Shown here one piece after another: positions 55,847 through 64,000 of a stretch of 64,000 bases of DNA. The notes beneath the pieces were generated by a model. The model was not told the origin of the DNA. It saw only the letters and a list, made by a program, of their open reading frames with translations, and searched no databases. Location of the stretch: positions 1 through 64,000 of the forward strand of contig JAWKHI010000043.1 in the NCBI GenBank assembly GCA_041394885.1, in the 5' to 3' direction. Numbering within the stretch: the stretch's first letter is position 1; each line of letters begins with the position of its first letter. The position numbers were made by a program, and so were the translations under genes. This stretch comes from DSOI01 sp041394885 (GTDB taxonomy: Bacteria > Acidobacteriota > Terriglobia > Bryobacterales > Bryobacteraceae).

Positions 55847-57471
55847 CTGCGCTCTTGGTAGTCGCGATGGTGACGTGGCCCCTGCCATGCGTGGCGCAGG
55901 CGGATCGATTCGTCGACGTTGCGCCCCTCTCGGAGTTTGCCTACGTGACCAACAACGGCTTCACGGGCCGGAAGTACTTTCCGCAGCCATTGTGCGGCGG
56001 AGTGGCGATTCTCGACTATGACAATGACGGCCTGATGGACATCTTCCTTACCAATGGAGCGGCCTTCCCAGAGTTGAAGAAGACAGAACGGTTCCATCAC
56101 GCGCTGCTTCGAAACAAGGGCGGCAACCGCTTCGAAGACGTAACGCAGCGGGCGGGCCTGACGGGGGCGGGTCTCGGCTATAGTCTCGGCGCGGCGGCGG
56201 CCGACTTTGACAACGACGGGCGCACGGACCTCTTCGTGGCCAACGCCGGGCCGAACACGCTCTACCGCAACAACGGAGACGGTACGTTTCGGGATGTGAG
56301 CCGCCAGTCCGGCTTGGATGCGAAGCCGGCCCGCACGCTGAGCGTGCAGGGTGCCTGGCTCGACTATGATAACGATGGCCGTCTGGATCTGGTTTTGTCG
56401 AACTACACTTTGTGGGAGCCGGGCAGCGACCGGCGCTGTGTCCGTGAGGATGGAGTCGACTTCTACTGCCATCCGAAGACTTACCCGGCTGTCCCACACC
56501 GGCTCTATCGTAACCTCGGCGACGGTAAGTTCGAAGACGTGAGCGAACGCGCCGGCATCTCCAAGCCACTGGGCAAGGGGATGGGCATCGCGATTTCCGA
56601 CATGAACGGTGACACGTGGCCCGATATCTTCATCGCCAATGACACCGAGCGAAACTTTCTCTACGTCAATCGAAAAGATGGCACCTTTCAGGAACAGGGA
56701 ATGTTGCGCGGCGTCAGTTACAATGACGATGGCGCCACCGTATCGGCGATGGGCGCGGACGTAAAGGACTACGACAACGACGGATGGCCGGATGTTTTTT
56801 ACAACGACCTGATGGGCCAGATCTGGGGTTTGTTTCGCAACCTGAGCGGCCGGTCATTCCGCTACGCTTCCCCCGCCACCGGGATCGTACGCGCGAGCCA
56901 ACCTTACTCGGGGTGGAGCGGGGGGTTCATCGACTACAACAACGACGGATGGAAAGATCTGTTTTCCGCCAACGGCGACGTGGACTCCCTGCGCGAAGGC
57001 GCCGAGCAGCACGATACTCTTTTCGAGAACAACGGCGGCGCCGGCTTCGTGGACGTTTCGGCCAAGATGGGCACGGACTTCCTGCGCACCGGATACCAGC
57101 GCGGCGCGGCGTTCGCGGATCTGAACAACGATGGGGCCATGGACATCGTGGTTACGTCGCTCGGGCGCAAGCCGCGCATCCTGATCAATTCTGGGGGCGG
57201 CCATTGGTTGTCGGTGCGCGCCATCGGGCATAAGTCCGCACGGGACGCGGTGGGCGCCGCGATCAAGGTCACCACACAGTCCGGCCGTGTGCTGCACAAT
57301 CACGTGACGACGAGCAGCGGGTTCCTTTCGTCGAGCGATCCGCGGGTTCATTTCGGGCTGGGAACGGAAGCGGGACCGGTGACGGTGGAGGTCCGGTGGC
57401 CAGGCGGCGCGGCTTCGCTGAGGGACAAGGTGGCGGTGGACCGGATGATCGAGATCGACGAAGGAAGTTAG
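55819..57471 (+). CDS. Secreted CRTAC1-family protein (FG-GAP/VCBS repeats plus ASPIC/UnbV)
   Basis: About 550 residues. ATG 55819 is chosen because a signal peptide (MLAVAALLVVAMVTWPLPCVAQ) begins there; the frame is open to 55747. The body has calcium-binding propeller repeats (DYDNDGLMDIFLTNGAA, DFDNDGRTDLFVANAGP, DYDNDGRLDLVLSNY, DMNGDTWPDIFIANDT, DLNNDGAMDIVVTSLG) and ends in an ASPIC/UnbV domain (SVRAIGHKSARDAVGAAIKV, VEVRWPGGAASLRDKVA). It overlaps the TPR gene by 28 bases and completes a receptor-TPR-CRTAC1 operon. Confidence 0.9.
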   Translation: MVSGPMLAVAALLVVAMVTWPLPCVAQADRFVDVAPLSEFAYVTNNGFTGRKYFPQPLCGGVAILDYDNDGLMDIFLTNGAAFPELKKTERFHHALLRNKGGNRFEDVTQRAGLTGAGLGYSLGAAAADFDNDGRTDLFVANAGPNTLYRNNGDGTFRDVSRQSGLDAKPARTLSVQGAWLDYDNDGRLDLVLSNYTLWEPGSDRRCVREDGVDFYCHPKTYPAVPHRLYRNLGDGKFEDVSERAGISKPLGKGMGIAISDMNGDTWPDIFIANDTERNFLYVNRKDGTFQEQGMLRGVSYNDDGATVSAMGADVKDYDNDGWPDVFYNDLMGQIWGLFRNLSGRSFRYASPATGIVRASQPYSGWSGGFIDYNNDGWKDLFSANGDVDSLREGAEQHDTLFENNGGAGFVDVSAKMGTDFLRTGYQRGAAFADLNNDGAMDIVVTSLGRKPRILINSGGGHWLSVRAIGHKSARDAVGAAIKVTTQSGRVLHNHVTTSSGFLSSSDPRVHFGLGTEAGPVTVEVRWPGGAASLRDKVAVDRMIEIDEGS

Positions 57472-57475
57472 CAGC

Positions 57476-58219
57476 TCAGCCCGGATCGGTCATGTCGATC
57501 AGCGCACCTCGCAGGCGCCCGGCGAGAGCGGGATCGGCGAACTGCATTTCGTCGAGGAAGGCAAGCGTTACGAGGCGAAACGCGCGGGAGAGTTCCTCTG
57601 GATCCAGGCTTCGAATCAGTGTGTCCAGGAATTTCGTTGCAGTGACGGCGGGCAGCCGATCGACGCCGCGCGCGTGGGCCGGAGGCAGGCCGTGCCGAAT
57701 GCACGCGAGCGCGAGGGCCTGATTGCGCAGGCCGGTGATCATGTACTCGGCCTGCCACAGCTTGCCTCTGGCGATCGAGGCGCGGGCATGGAGTGCATGG
57801 AGCCATCCGAACCCGATGAGGTCCGCGGCCACCGGCGAGGGGAACCGCGCCTCCTGTGATTCCCCAAATACGAGACGGAACGCTGGAGACAAGGCTCGGA
57901 ACTCGGCGGCGGGGACGAGGGCGATATCCACCTGGAGCGTATCCGGCAACAGGAAGACGCGGTAAATCCAGGGACCGGCTTTGACGTCAAGATGGTGCAG
58001 CGCCCGGTGGCGAACGTACATCAGGTCAGTACATTCGGCGAGCGCGTGTTCGAGGGGCACCGCGGCAGCAACGGCAAAAGCGAGATCGATGTCGGACCAA
58101 CGATCTTCATCCGCAACGGCGGCCGAGCCGGTAATCGCGGCAGCGACGATGTGCTGGCTACCGGCCGCGTAGTCAAGCAAGGTGGAACGGAGCCGGTCGC
58201 GGTGTTCAGGGGAAAACAT
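57476..58219 (-). CDS. Nucleotidyltransferase-domain protein
   Basis: 247 residues. NTase active site GSAAVADEDRWSDIDLAF near residue 31 with the DxD pair, followed by a helical C-terminal half (LWQAEYMITGLRNQALALACIRHGLP) as in adenylyl-transferases of the aminoglycoside or lincosamide type. A resistance role is possible but not proven. It converges on the CRTAC1 gene, four bases apart. Confidence 0.78.
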   Translation of the reverse strand: MFSPEHRDRLRSTLLDYAAGSQHIVAAAITGSAAVADEDRWSDIDLAFAVAAAVPLEHALAECTDLMYVRHRALHHLDVKAGPWIYRVFLLPDTLQVDIALVPAAEFRALSPAFRLVFGESQEARFPSPVAADLIGFGWLHALHARASIARGKLWQAEYMITGLRNQALALACIRHGLPPAHARGVDRLPAVTATKFLDTLIRSLDPEELSRAFRLVTLAFLDEMQFADPALAGRLRGALIDMTDPG

Positions 58220-58276
58220 GCGTCCGGTCCCCGATTCTATCGCAGGCTGGGCTACCGGACGCGTGCAGGGCTTGGG

Positions 58277-58918
58277 TTATCGGCTCGAATCCCGGACGAA
58301 GCGCCGCCGGAGGCCGAGCAGACCGAGTGCGGCAGCTCCGACGAGACCAAAAGTACCGGGTTCGGGCACCGATGCCGGGCTCTTGGTGATGTCCAGGTTC
58401 GCGGAACGCTGATTCTGGGTTCCGAAGGCAGTGCGGCCTGCATAGTCATCGAGTTTCCAAAGGCCGGACGTCGACCTGGCACTGACGGTGCCCAGAAGCA
58501 AAGCCGAGGTCAAAGGAGCCGCTACGGTGGTTGACCCGGTGTAGCGCCAACTCAAATTCAGCTCGGCTGGGTCGTCGTCTGGGGTGAGCCCAACCGGAGT
58601 GATCCCGAGCAATTGTATGGGCCCGGTGGACCAATTCGGCATGGTGGTGGCTACGGAGCCCGGTATATAGCCGGTGAAGTCATAGATGGTGAGAAGGCCA
58701 TCGCATGTCCCTCCCGGCACCGCCGAGTTACAAGGCCCGCCGGGCGTGTTCACGCGGGAGTTCGGACCGAGATAGACGTCCCAAGTCCAGGTAAAGTCGG
58801 ACGGCCCGTTCGGAGTTACGACGGGGTCAGTGAGTATCAGCACGGCGGCCGAAGCCGGGACAACAGATAGCACGGCGAAGCTGACAACAGCGATCGCCGA
58901 CAGAAATCGACAGTTCAT
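58277..58918 (-). CDS. PEP-CTERM sorted exported protein
   Basis: 213 residues from ATG 58918, preceded by GGAGGAGAG. Signal peptide (FLSAIAVVSFAVLSVVPASAA), a beta-rich body with a Cys pair (GPCNSAVPGGTC), and the sorting tail VPEPGTFGLVGAAALGLLGL followed by RRRF. Second exosortase substrate in the window, 13 kb from the first. No catalytic motif seen. Confidence 0.88.
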   Translation of the reverse strand: MNCRFLSAIAVVSFAVLSVVPASAAVLILTDPVVTPNGPSDFTWTWDVYLGPNSRVNTPGGPCNSAVPGGTCDGLLTIYDFTGYIPGSVATTMPNWSTGPIQLLGITPVGLTPDDDPAELNLSWRYTGSTTVAAPLTSALLLGTVSARSTSGLWKLDDYAGRTAFGTQNQRSANLDITKSPASVPEPGTFGLVGAAALGLLGLRRRFVRDSSR

Positions 58919-59045
58919 TTTCTCTCCTCCAACAGGCGTCCTCGCGCTTCCCATTGGCGTTGTTTAACTTTCGCCCGGCGCAGAGGTACACAACGACTTA
59001 GTCTATAGGTACTGTAACTTCAGGCCTGGAGAGATTCAAGGGTTG

Positions 59046-59057
59046 TTTCTTAAGAAA
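59046..59057. promoter_or_regulatory. Perfect AT-rich palindrome upstream of the PEP-CTERM gene
   Basis: TTTCTTAAGAAA is a perfect 12-base palindrome in the 58919-59099 gap, between the GH43-like stop and the PEP-CTERM start (about 130 bases upstream of the latter). It could be a regulator site. Nothing else was recognised in this gap apart from AT-rich promoter-like sequence. Confidence 0.25.
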
Positions 59058-59099
59058 TATTCTCGTTAATGCATCCGATTCTTAATGATCGCGAACCGG

Positions 59100-60278
59100 T
59101 CACTCCGGGGCGAACCGCTGCAGTTCGTCAGGCCCGGGCGTGGCGTAGGCGGGGTCAATCGCGCGGACATGCACGTCGCCGTTGGGGAGCACGCGCACAT
59201 CCAGCGGGACGATGGTGAGCCCCTGTTCATTGATGGTTTGGGCGGTCTCGCCGAGGTCGCGGCTCTCAATGCCACCGGCGGCGACAGGCGGCACATTTCC
59301 GTTGAAGAACGCGGTGCACCACCACCGTCCTTTCTTGTCCTGGAACGGCGTACCATGGCCGAGAAAACGTCCGGCGAACTTGCGTTCGCTGTAGGGTCCG
59401 GTGATCTTGTCCGCGGTGGCGTAATAAAGGTTGTAGCTGCCTTTTCGCATCTTGGCGGTGGACCAGCCGGTTCCGAAGAGCACGTATTTGCCGCCGATCT
59501 TGCGGATCAAACATCCCTCATGGCCCATCTTGGCGGTTTCCCCGGAGGGGCCGATGGTGACCGGCGGGGCCGCGAAGCCGCTGAGGTCCGCCTCGAGCGG
59601 GGCGATTTGCGTGGCGCCCCAGATCATCCACCATGTTCCATCGGTGTCGCGAAACAGAGAGGGGTCATGGCGGCGTCCGATTGCGGGGCCGATCGGGTTA
59701 TCCCAGGGTCCGGCGACGTCCGCGCCTTTGGAGAGAGAGAAGTTTGCGCCGTTCACTGGTGAGGGGCTGGTGTGGACGAGGGCCCAACGGGTACCCATCC
59801 AGTGGAGTTCCGGGGCCCAGAGCCGCCACTGTGCGCCATCGGTCTGGCGGAATTTCGCCGGCTGATCACGAAACCAGACGCCGTCTTCGAGGGTGAAGGG
59901 AGCGCCGAGATGCTCCCAATCGATGAGGTCCCGCGTGCGCCAGACCTGGGCTTTCCATCCGACGATGCTGGAGGCGGCGAGTCCGGTGTTGTAGGGATCG
60001 GAGAACTCGCGCGAGTCGCCCGGCATGGGCGTGGTTCCGGTGAGATAGTAAAACTCGCCCTTGGGGTCCAGCACCAGGAACGGATCGCGGATCCAGCCGC
60101 TCTTGACGAAGAGGGCGCGGGAATGGGCTTCGAGGCCGGCCTCGATGGCTTTTCGGGACATGGGCGCCGCGGGCGTGCGGCTACTGGGTCTGGCTTCGTT
60201 TTCCACCGGCTGGGCGGGCATGAGAGAAGAGGCCGCCAATAGACACAGGGCGAAACGGGAGAGATGTCGAGTATTCAA
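59100..60278 (-). CDS. Secreted GH43-like glycoside hydrolase
   Basis: 392 residues with a signal peptide (FALCLLAASSLMPAQ). Five-bladed propeller hydrolase of the GH43/GH117 type: base D65 in GWIRDPFLVLDPKGEFYYL, WAPELHWMGTRWALVHTSPSP, second Asp in RRHDPSLFRDTDGTWWMIWG, and the acid Glu in GHEGCLIRKIGGKYVLF. Probably attacks arabinan, xylan or a galactan-type polymer. Head-to-head with the MscS gene. Confidence 0.82.
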   Translation of the reverse strand: MNTRHLSRFALCLLAASSLMPAQPVENEARPSSRTPAAPMSRKAIEAGLEAHSRALFVKSGWIRDPFLVLDPKGEFYYLTGTTPMPGDSREFSDPYNTGLAASSIVGWKAQVWRTRDLIDWEHLGAPFTLEDGVWFRDQPAKFRQTDGAQWRLWAPELHWMGTRWALVHTSPSPVNGANFSLSKGADVAGPWDNPIGPAIGRRHDPSLFRDTDGTWWMIWGATQIAPLEADLSGFAAPPVTIGPSGETAKMGHEGCLIRKIGGKYVLFGTGWSTAKMRKGSYNLYYATADKITGPYSERKFAGRFLGHGTPFQDKKGRWWCTAFFNGNVPPVAAGGIESRDLGETAQTINEQGLTIVPLDVRVLPNGDVHVRAIDPAYATPGPDELQRFAPE

Positions 60279-60317
60279 ACCGGTAGTTTATCTCGCGGTG
60301 GCATGCGATGATCGGGG

Positions 60318-61244
60318 GTGATGCCTGACGCGTGGGCCGAGTGGCTGCAGAATCCGTTAACGGGCAAGGCGATATCGACGCTGGCCGGACTGGCGGTGAT
60401 CTTTCTGGTGGCGCGCCTGCTGTTGAAGTCCGTCACGAGCTACGTAGCGGATTCCGACGCGCGCTATACGGCACGAAAAGCGATCACGTTTCTGGGCTGG
60501 CTGGCCGCCGCGGCGCTGATCGCCAGCACGTTCAGTGACCGGTTGACGGGTTTCACGGTTGCTTTTGGCGTGGCCGGCGCCGGGATCGCGTTCGCGCTGC
60601 AGGAGGTGATTGCGAGCGTGGCGGGCTGGGTGGCGATTTCATTCGGAAACTACTATCGCGCGGGGGATCGGGTGCAGGTTGGCGGCATCCGCGGCGATGT
60701 GATCGACGTGAGCCTGCTGCGCACCACGGTGATGGAATTGGGTGATTGGGTGAAGGGCGATCTGTACAACGGGCGCATCGTCCGTGTGACCAACAGCTTC
60801 GTATTCAAGGAGCCGGTGTTCAACTATTCCGCGGATTTTCCGTTCCTTTGGGATGAGATCGTGTTTCCGGTCCGATACGGGTCCGACTGGGAGTACGCGT
60901 CCCAGATGCTGCAGGGCGTGGTGGAAGAGACGGTGGGCGATTACGCGCGGCGCTCGCGGGAGGCATGGGAGACGGTGACGCGCAAATACAAAATTGAGCA
61001 AGCGCGCATCGAGCCGATGATCACAATCCGATGCGACGAGAACTGGATCGAGTACACGCTTCGGTATGTAGTGGACTACCGGCGCCGGCGGATCACCAAA
61101 GATCAGCTCTTCCGGCGGATCCTCACCGCGGTGGACGAGTCAAAGGGACGCGTTCAGATCGCCACCGCCGGCTTCGAAGTGCTTTCCGCACCCGGGCTGG
61201 AGGTTCGGGTGCGGCGTGACGTGGAACCGGAAGCCGGGACCTGA
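60318..61244 (+). CDS. MscS-family mechanosensitive channel
   Basis: 308 residues. Two N-terminal hydrophobic segments, then the pore helix and beta domain: FTVAFGVAGAGIAFALQEVIASVAGWVAISFGNYYRAGDRVQVGG (pieces diagnostic of MscS), VDVSLLRTTVMEL, and a C-terminal domain with VRRDVEPEAGT. It releases solutes under osmotic downshock. The 3' end overlaps the convergent ATP-grasp frame by about 90 bases. Confidence 0.88.
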   Translation: MMPDAWAEWLQNPLTGKAISTLAGLAVIFLVARLLLKSVTSYVADSDARYTARKAITFLGWLAAAALIASTFSDRLTGFTVAFGVAGAGIAFALQEVIASVAGWVAISFGNYYRAGDRVQVGGIRGDVIDVSLLRTTVMELGDWVKGDLYNGRIVRVTNSFVFKEPVFNYSADFPFLWDEIVFPVRYGSDWEYASQMLQGVVEETVGDYARRSREAWETVTRKYKIEQARIEPMITIRCDENWIEYTLRYVVDYRRRRITKDQLFRRILTAVDESKGRVQIATAGFEVLSAPGLEVRVRRDVEPEAGT

Positions 61245-62677
61245 GGCCACGCCCGGTACCACGCGCCGATGGCGAACGCCGCGGCCCATTGGCGTGCGAG
61301 GGCGCGGTAGGCATCGGGCAGCGAGACTGAGGGGTCATAGATGTGGCCCGGCTCGGCGGCGACGCCGTTCAATTCCAGTACGCGAAAGCGGCCCTGCTGT
61401 AAGTGCAGCTCGGATTCGGCTCGGACATCGAATCGCCCGAGGTGGAAGCCAGGATGGCGGCGCGCGATTCGATCGACGGCCGCTTCGAGTTGTGGCGTGA
61501 CGAGACTGCGCCGGTCGACGAAGACGGCGCCCCGGCAGTGCGACCCGATCTCAACCAGCGGGACACTTTCGCCCTCGGCGGGAACGGTATCGAAATCCCG
61601 GGCACACTCGCGGCGATAGGTGTCGTAGAGACAGACGGCACGCGAGTCACGCAGAACCAACTCACCGATGGAGGCCAAGCCATCGCCGGTGACGGAGGGG
61701 AACGTCTTCTCGACTATGGAGACCACGCACCCGCGCGGCTGGTGGGGATGGCGGATATAGAACAGCCCAAACTCGAGACCGCCGGCGTACTGCTGGAGTA
61801 TGCGGTCCACGTCACGGGTTTGCTCGAGCGCGGCTTGCAGTTCGTGCGTGTTGCGCAGGATCCGGACGCCGCGGCCCCGCTCGCCGCGATCGGGTTTGAG
61901 TACGACCGGAAATTGGACGGACGCTGGGGGACAGGCATCCCCGGCGGGCACGACGGCGAAGGCGGGGACCACACCGTCGCCGTGATCGAGGTGGCGCAGA
62001 ATGGCGGATTTCGATTCTCCGGTGAGACCGCCGCCGGGTATGCCGGGATTGGCAAGCATGAACACGGTGGCCGAGCGTTGCCGGATGGCGAGCCACACCA
62101 GATACGGAACTAACGGAAGATAGGCGAGCCAGACGGGCCAGAACTCCCATCGCCATAGCCGCTGGAGCTTGCCCCAACGGCTTTTGAGGAATACGCGCAA
62201 AACGGACACGCTCCGGCTTTGGACACACCCCGAGTTCCGCGACGCTTGGAGCCGCGCCGGAGCGGCCTTTGCGCTTTTGAGGATCACACGCAAAACGGAC
62301 TCGCTCCGGCTTTGGATACACGCCGAGTTCCGCGACGCTTGGAGCCGCGCCGGAGCGGCCTTTGCGCTTTTGAGGATCACGCGCAAAACGGACTCGCTCC
62401 GGCTTTGGATACACGCCGAGTTCCGCCACGTTTGGAGCCGCGCCGAAGCGGCCTTTGCGCTTTTGAGGAAACGCAAAACGGACTCGCTCCGGCTTTGGAT
62501 ACACGCCGAGTTCCGCGACGCTTGGAGCCGCGCCGGAGCGGCCTTTGCGCTTTTGAGGATCACGCGCAAAACGGACTCGCTCCGGCTTTGGATACACGCC
62601 GAGTTCCGCGATGTTTGGAGCCGCGCCGGACGGCCTTGCGCAGATACGCAAAACGGACTGCCCGGCTTTGGATACAC
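61154..62677 (-). CDS. ATP-grasp ligase (second half of a VTT/ATP-grasp gene), preceded by repeat-encoded sequence
   Basis: The ATP-grasp part covers roughly 61200-62175: PVVLKPDRGERGRGVRIL (ATP-binding Lys), GLEFGLFYIRHPHQPRGCVVSIVEK, and RFRVLELNGVAAEPGHIYDP (metal-binding Glu/Asn). It is preceded by a membrane-like WRWEFWPVWLAYLPLVPYLVW. From 62181 upstream the open frame continues through five repeat units (ACIQSRSESVLRV repeated), which are not native coding sequence. Probably the native protein is a VTT domain fused directly to this ligase (KPARW joined to RWGKLQRLW). Substrate unknown. Its last 24 codons overlap the MscS gene. Confidence 0.75.
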   Translation of the reverse strand: MYPKPGSPFCVSAQGRPARLQTSRNSACIQSRSESVLRVILKSAKAAPARLQASRNSACIQSRSESVLRFLKSAKAASARLQTWRNSACIQSRSESVLRVILKSAKAAPARLQASRNSACIQSRSESVLRVILKSAKAAPARLQASRNSGCVQSRSVSVLRVFLKSRWGKLQRLWRWEFWPVWLAYLPLVPYLVWLAIRQRSATVFMLANPGIPGGGLTGESKSAILRHLDHGDGVVPAFAVVPAGDACPPASVQFPVVLKPDRGERGRGVRILRNTHELQAALEQTRDVDRILQQYAGGLEFGLFYIRHPHQPRGCVVSIVEKTFPSVTGDGLASIGELVLRDSRAVCLYDTYRRECARDFDTVPAEGESVPLVEIGSHCRGAVFVDRRSLVTPQLEAAVDRIARRHPGFHLGRFDVRAESELHLQQGRFRVLELNGVAAEPGHIYDPSVSLPDAYRALARQWAAAFAIGAWYRAWPQVPASGSTSRRTRTSSPGAESTSKPAVAI

Positions 62678-62833
62678 GCCGAGTTCCGCGATGCCGCGAG
62701 CGGCCTTTGCGCTTTTGAGATCGAAGCGCCGTTGCGCTTTTGAGGAATACGCGCAAAACGGACTCGCTCCGGCTTTGGATACACGCCGAGTTCCGCGATG
62801 TTTGGAGCCGCGCCGGAGCGGCCTTTGCGCTTC
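62181..62833. repeat. 93-bp palindromic tandem repeat array (REP/BIME-like) inside a gene
   Basis: Units start with CTTTTGAGGA at 62181, 62274, 62367, 62460, 62550, 62641 (degenerate) and 62737, with a 25-base partial at 62712; lengths are 93, 93, 93, 90, 91, 71 and 93. Each unit boundary forms a hairpin: GCCGGAGCG (e.g. 62349-62357) with CGCTCCGGC (62395-62403), and inside it TTTGCGC (62361-62367) with GCGCAAA (62381-62387). The full unit length is a multiple of three, so clean copies keep the host frame open. Confidence 0.95.
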
Positions 62834-63326
62834 TCCAGCGGGCCGGCTTGGCGAGCAGCCACCGAAGTACGAATAGCGACAAGGCGGCCGCGGCGAGCAG
62901 ACCGGGGGCGCGGCGGCCTACCGATGCGGAAAGGCCCACCAGCAGTGGGGTCCACAGAGCTGCAGCGAGGAAGAAGTAGGCGAGGAACCGGGAGAACGGA
63001 ACGCGCAAGGCGCCGGCTGCCACGTAGACCGGGAGGCGCATACCTGGGAGAAAGCGGCTTAGCAGTACGGCAGCCAGTCCACGGCGGCGGAGGAAGTCAG
63101 ACGCAGCGGCAACGCGTCCGGGTCCGGCAACGCGATCGAGGACAGGCCGGGCGGCGAACCTTCCGAGCAGGAACAATCCCGCGTCACCGGCGGTGATTCC
63201 GGCCATGCACGCAAAGACGGCCGGCGCGAGATCGAGATCGTGGTTGGCGACCGCGATTCCCGCGGCGACACAAGCCAAATCTTCACTAACCAGCGTGGCC
63301 GCGGCCAAAGAGAAGAGAAGCCACAT
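62834..63326 (-). CDS. DedA/VTT-domain membrane protein (first half of VTT/ATP-grasp gene)
   Basis: From ATG 63326: MWLLFSLAAATLVSEDLACV, AGITAGDAGLFLLGRFAARPVLDRVAG, SRFLPGMRLPVYVAAGALRVPF and LSLFVLRWLLAKPARW, with five to six hydrophobic segments and the R-x-x-P-G-x-R motif of DedA/VTT lipid-scramblase-like proteins. The frame enters the repeat array at about 62833 and is lost in its degenerate part near 62736-62640. The start follows the NRDE gene stop by one base. Confidence 0.82.
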
Positions 63327-63327
63327 G

Positions 63328-64000
63328 TCAGGCAGCCCGCAGCAACGAGTAAGTTACACCGGGTTCCCAGGCGCACGCGGAGCCTGGCGCATAAAAGAAG
63401 CGGATATCGTTCGCGTCGACGTGGATCCAACTGAAACTTACGGTGGCAGACGCGTCGCGATGCATGCATGGGGAGAGAGCCCGGCGCTCTCCACCCCGGG
63501 CGCGCGCATGGGACTGATGAAATCGAAATAGACCATCGGGGCCGCCGGCGCGGCGGGCGAATTCGCGAGTTCTGCATTCACGGGCGCGATCCGGAGCGAA
63601 GGAACTGGACGTCAACGGGAGGCAGGAATCGCCGTCGGTGAGCAACCGCGGCTGGACACCATCCCAAACGATCACGAAGGCGGGACGGCCGGCTTCGAGC
63701 ATCGCGACGGTGCAGGGAGCGTAGCCGTTCCAATAGATGTGAGAGGCGCGGCGGGCGGCGTCCAAAACAGACCCGGCGGTGGCCAACTCGAGAGTCAGCA
63801 GCCCGCGGCTGCATTGGCCGGGCGGGGGTGAGCCATCGCCGTTGACCAACACCGTGGCGACGCCAAATTCGTTGACGGCGATCCAGGACCCGCCGGAGGC
63901 GGGATCGACGGGGGCGACCACGCGAACACCGTGGCGCACGAACTCAGCGGGAGGATGGGCCGGATCTCGCGCCAGCTTTTCGTCGCGGTTACAGAGCAGG
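63328..64000 (-). CDS. NRDE/TANGO2-family protein (5' end outside window)
   Basis: At the right edge the frame reads LLCNRDEKLARDP, the NRDE signature that names the family, then EFVRHGVRVVAPVDPASGGSWIAVNEFGVATVLVNGD. The C-terminal part has AARRASHIYWNGYAPCTVAML and FAPDRARECRTREFAR. Human TANGO2 and bacterial relatives are linked to heme or lipid handling, but the biochemical role is uncertain. The N-terminus is missing. It is followed one base later by the VTT gene, suggesting an operon. Confidence 0.85.
   Translation of the reverse strand, partial: LLCNRDEKLARDPAHPPAEFVRHGVRVVAPVDPASGGSWIAVNEFGVATVLVNGDGSPPPGQCSRGLLTLELATAGSVLDAARRASHIYWNGYAPCTVAMLEAGRPAFVIVWDGVQPRLLTDGDSCLPLTSSSFAPDRARECRTREFARRAGGPDGLFRFHQSHARARGGERRALSPCMHRDASATVSFSWIHVDANDIRFFYAPGSACAWEPGVTYSLLRAA

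Noticed and set aside
62181..62833. CRISPR array
   Set aside because: Whole 93-bp units repeat with almost no variable spacers, so this is a tandem palindromic repeat.
62169..62876. Repeat-encoded + strand proteins (RLWIHAEFRD-type repeats)
   Set aside because: Frames are open on all strands only because the repeat unit is a multiple of three; no RBS or start context.

Overview
The window is high-GC bacterial DNA that reads like a soil Acidobacteriota genome, most likely of the Solibacter/Bryobacter type. This is an inference from gene content: an Oar-like TonB-dependent receptor with a carboxypeptidase-regulatory N-terminus followed by TPR and CRTAC1 (FG-GAP plus ASPIC/UnbV) genes, secreted NHL propellers, Tat-exported sulfatase and glycosidases, PEP-CTERM proteins, a neutral-ceramidase-like protein and a System I cytochrome c maturation operon. 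No rRNA, tRNA, CRISPR array, prophage or transposase was seen.

Layout. 1-1.65 kb: a sigma-54 activator (FHA-GAF-AAA+, cut by the left edge) faces away from a short transcription unit with a textbook -24/-12 promoter, a 16-codon peptide gene and a hairpin terminator. 1.6-12.5 kb: degenerate J-domain protein, GH51 arabinofuranosidase, NfeD/slipin pair, sulfatase with DUF4375 partner, VWA-like protein, double alpha/beta hydrolase and aldo/keto reductase. 12.6-25.5 kb: complex I operon on the minus strand, nuoA-C-D-E-F-G-H-J-K-L-M-N, without nuoB and nuoI. 25.5-30 kb: four recognisable genes (zinc-ribbon DUF898, M48 peptidase, FlK-like thioesterase, ceramidase-LamG) riddled with single-base indels. 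30-32 kb: two NHL propeller genes and a structured terminator. 32-36.6 kb: Phd/VapC toxin-antitoxin, amidohydrolase, frameshifted xanthine-dehydrogenase-type molybdoenzyme. 36.6-37.9 kb: acyl esterase. 37.9-44.7 kb: cytochrome c maturation operon (ccmF-H-orf-zinc ribbon-CarboxypepD-A-B-[antitoxin-NTase]-C-D). 44.8-58.9 kb: PEP-CTERM protein, NAD synthetase, YncE/phosphoesterase, TonB receptor-TPR-CRTAC1 operon, nucleotidyltransferase, second PEP-CTERM protein. 59-64 kb: GH43-like hydrolase, MscS channel, and a VTT membrane domain / ATP-grasp gene split by a 93-bp palindromic tandem repeat array, then an NRDE-family gene cut by the right edge.

Together the genes describe an aerobic, respiring, polysaccharide-scavenging bacterium: complex I and c-type cytochrome assembly for respiration; secreted esterases, sulfatase, GH51 and GH43 enzymes with a TonB receptor for polymer use. 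The most notable items are the sigma-54-driven micro-peptide unit, the in-gene palindromic repeat array, the complex I operon missing two core subunit genes, and the nucleotidyltransferase/antitoxin-like pair stitched by 4-base overlaps into the ccm operon. Clusters of homopolymer-type frameshifts mean that several 'broken' genes may be sequencing or assembly errors rather than true pseudogenes.
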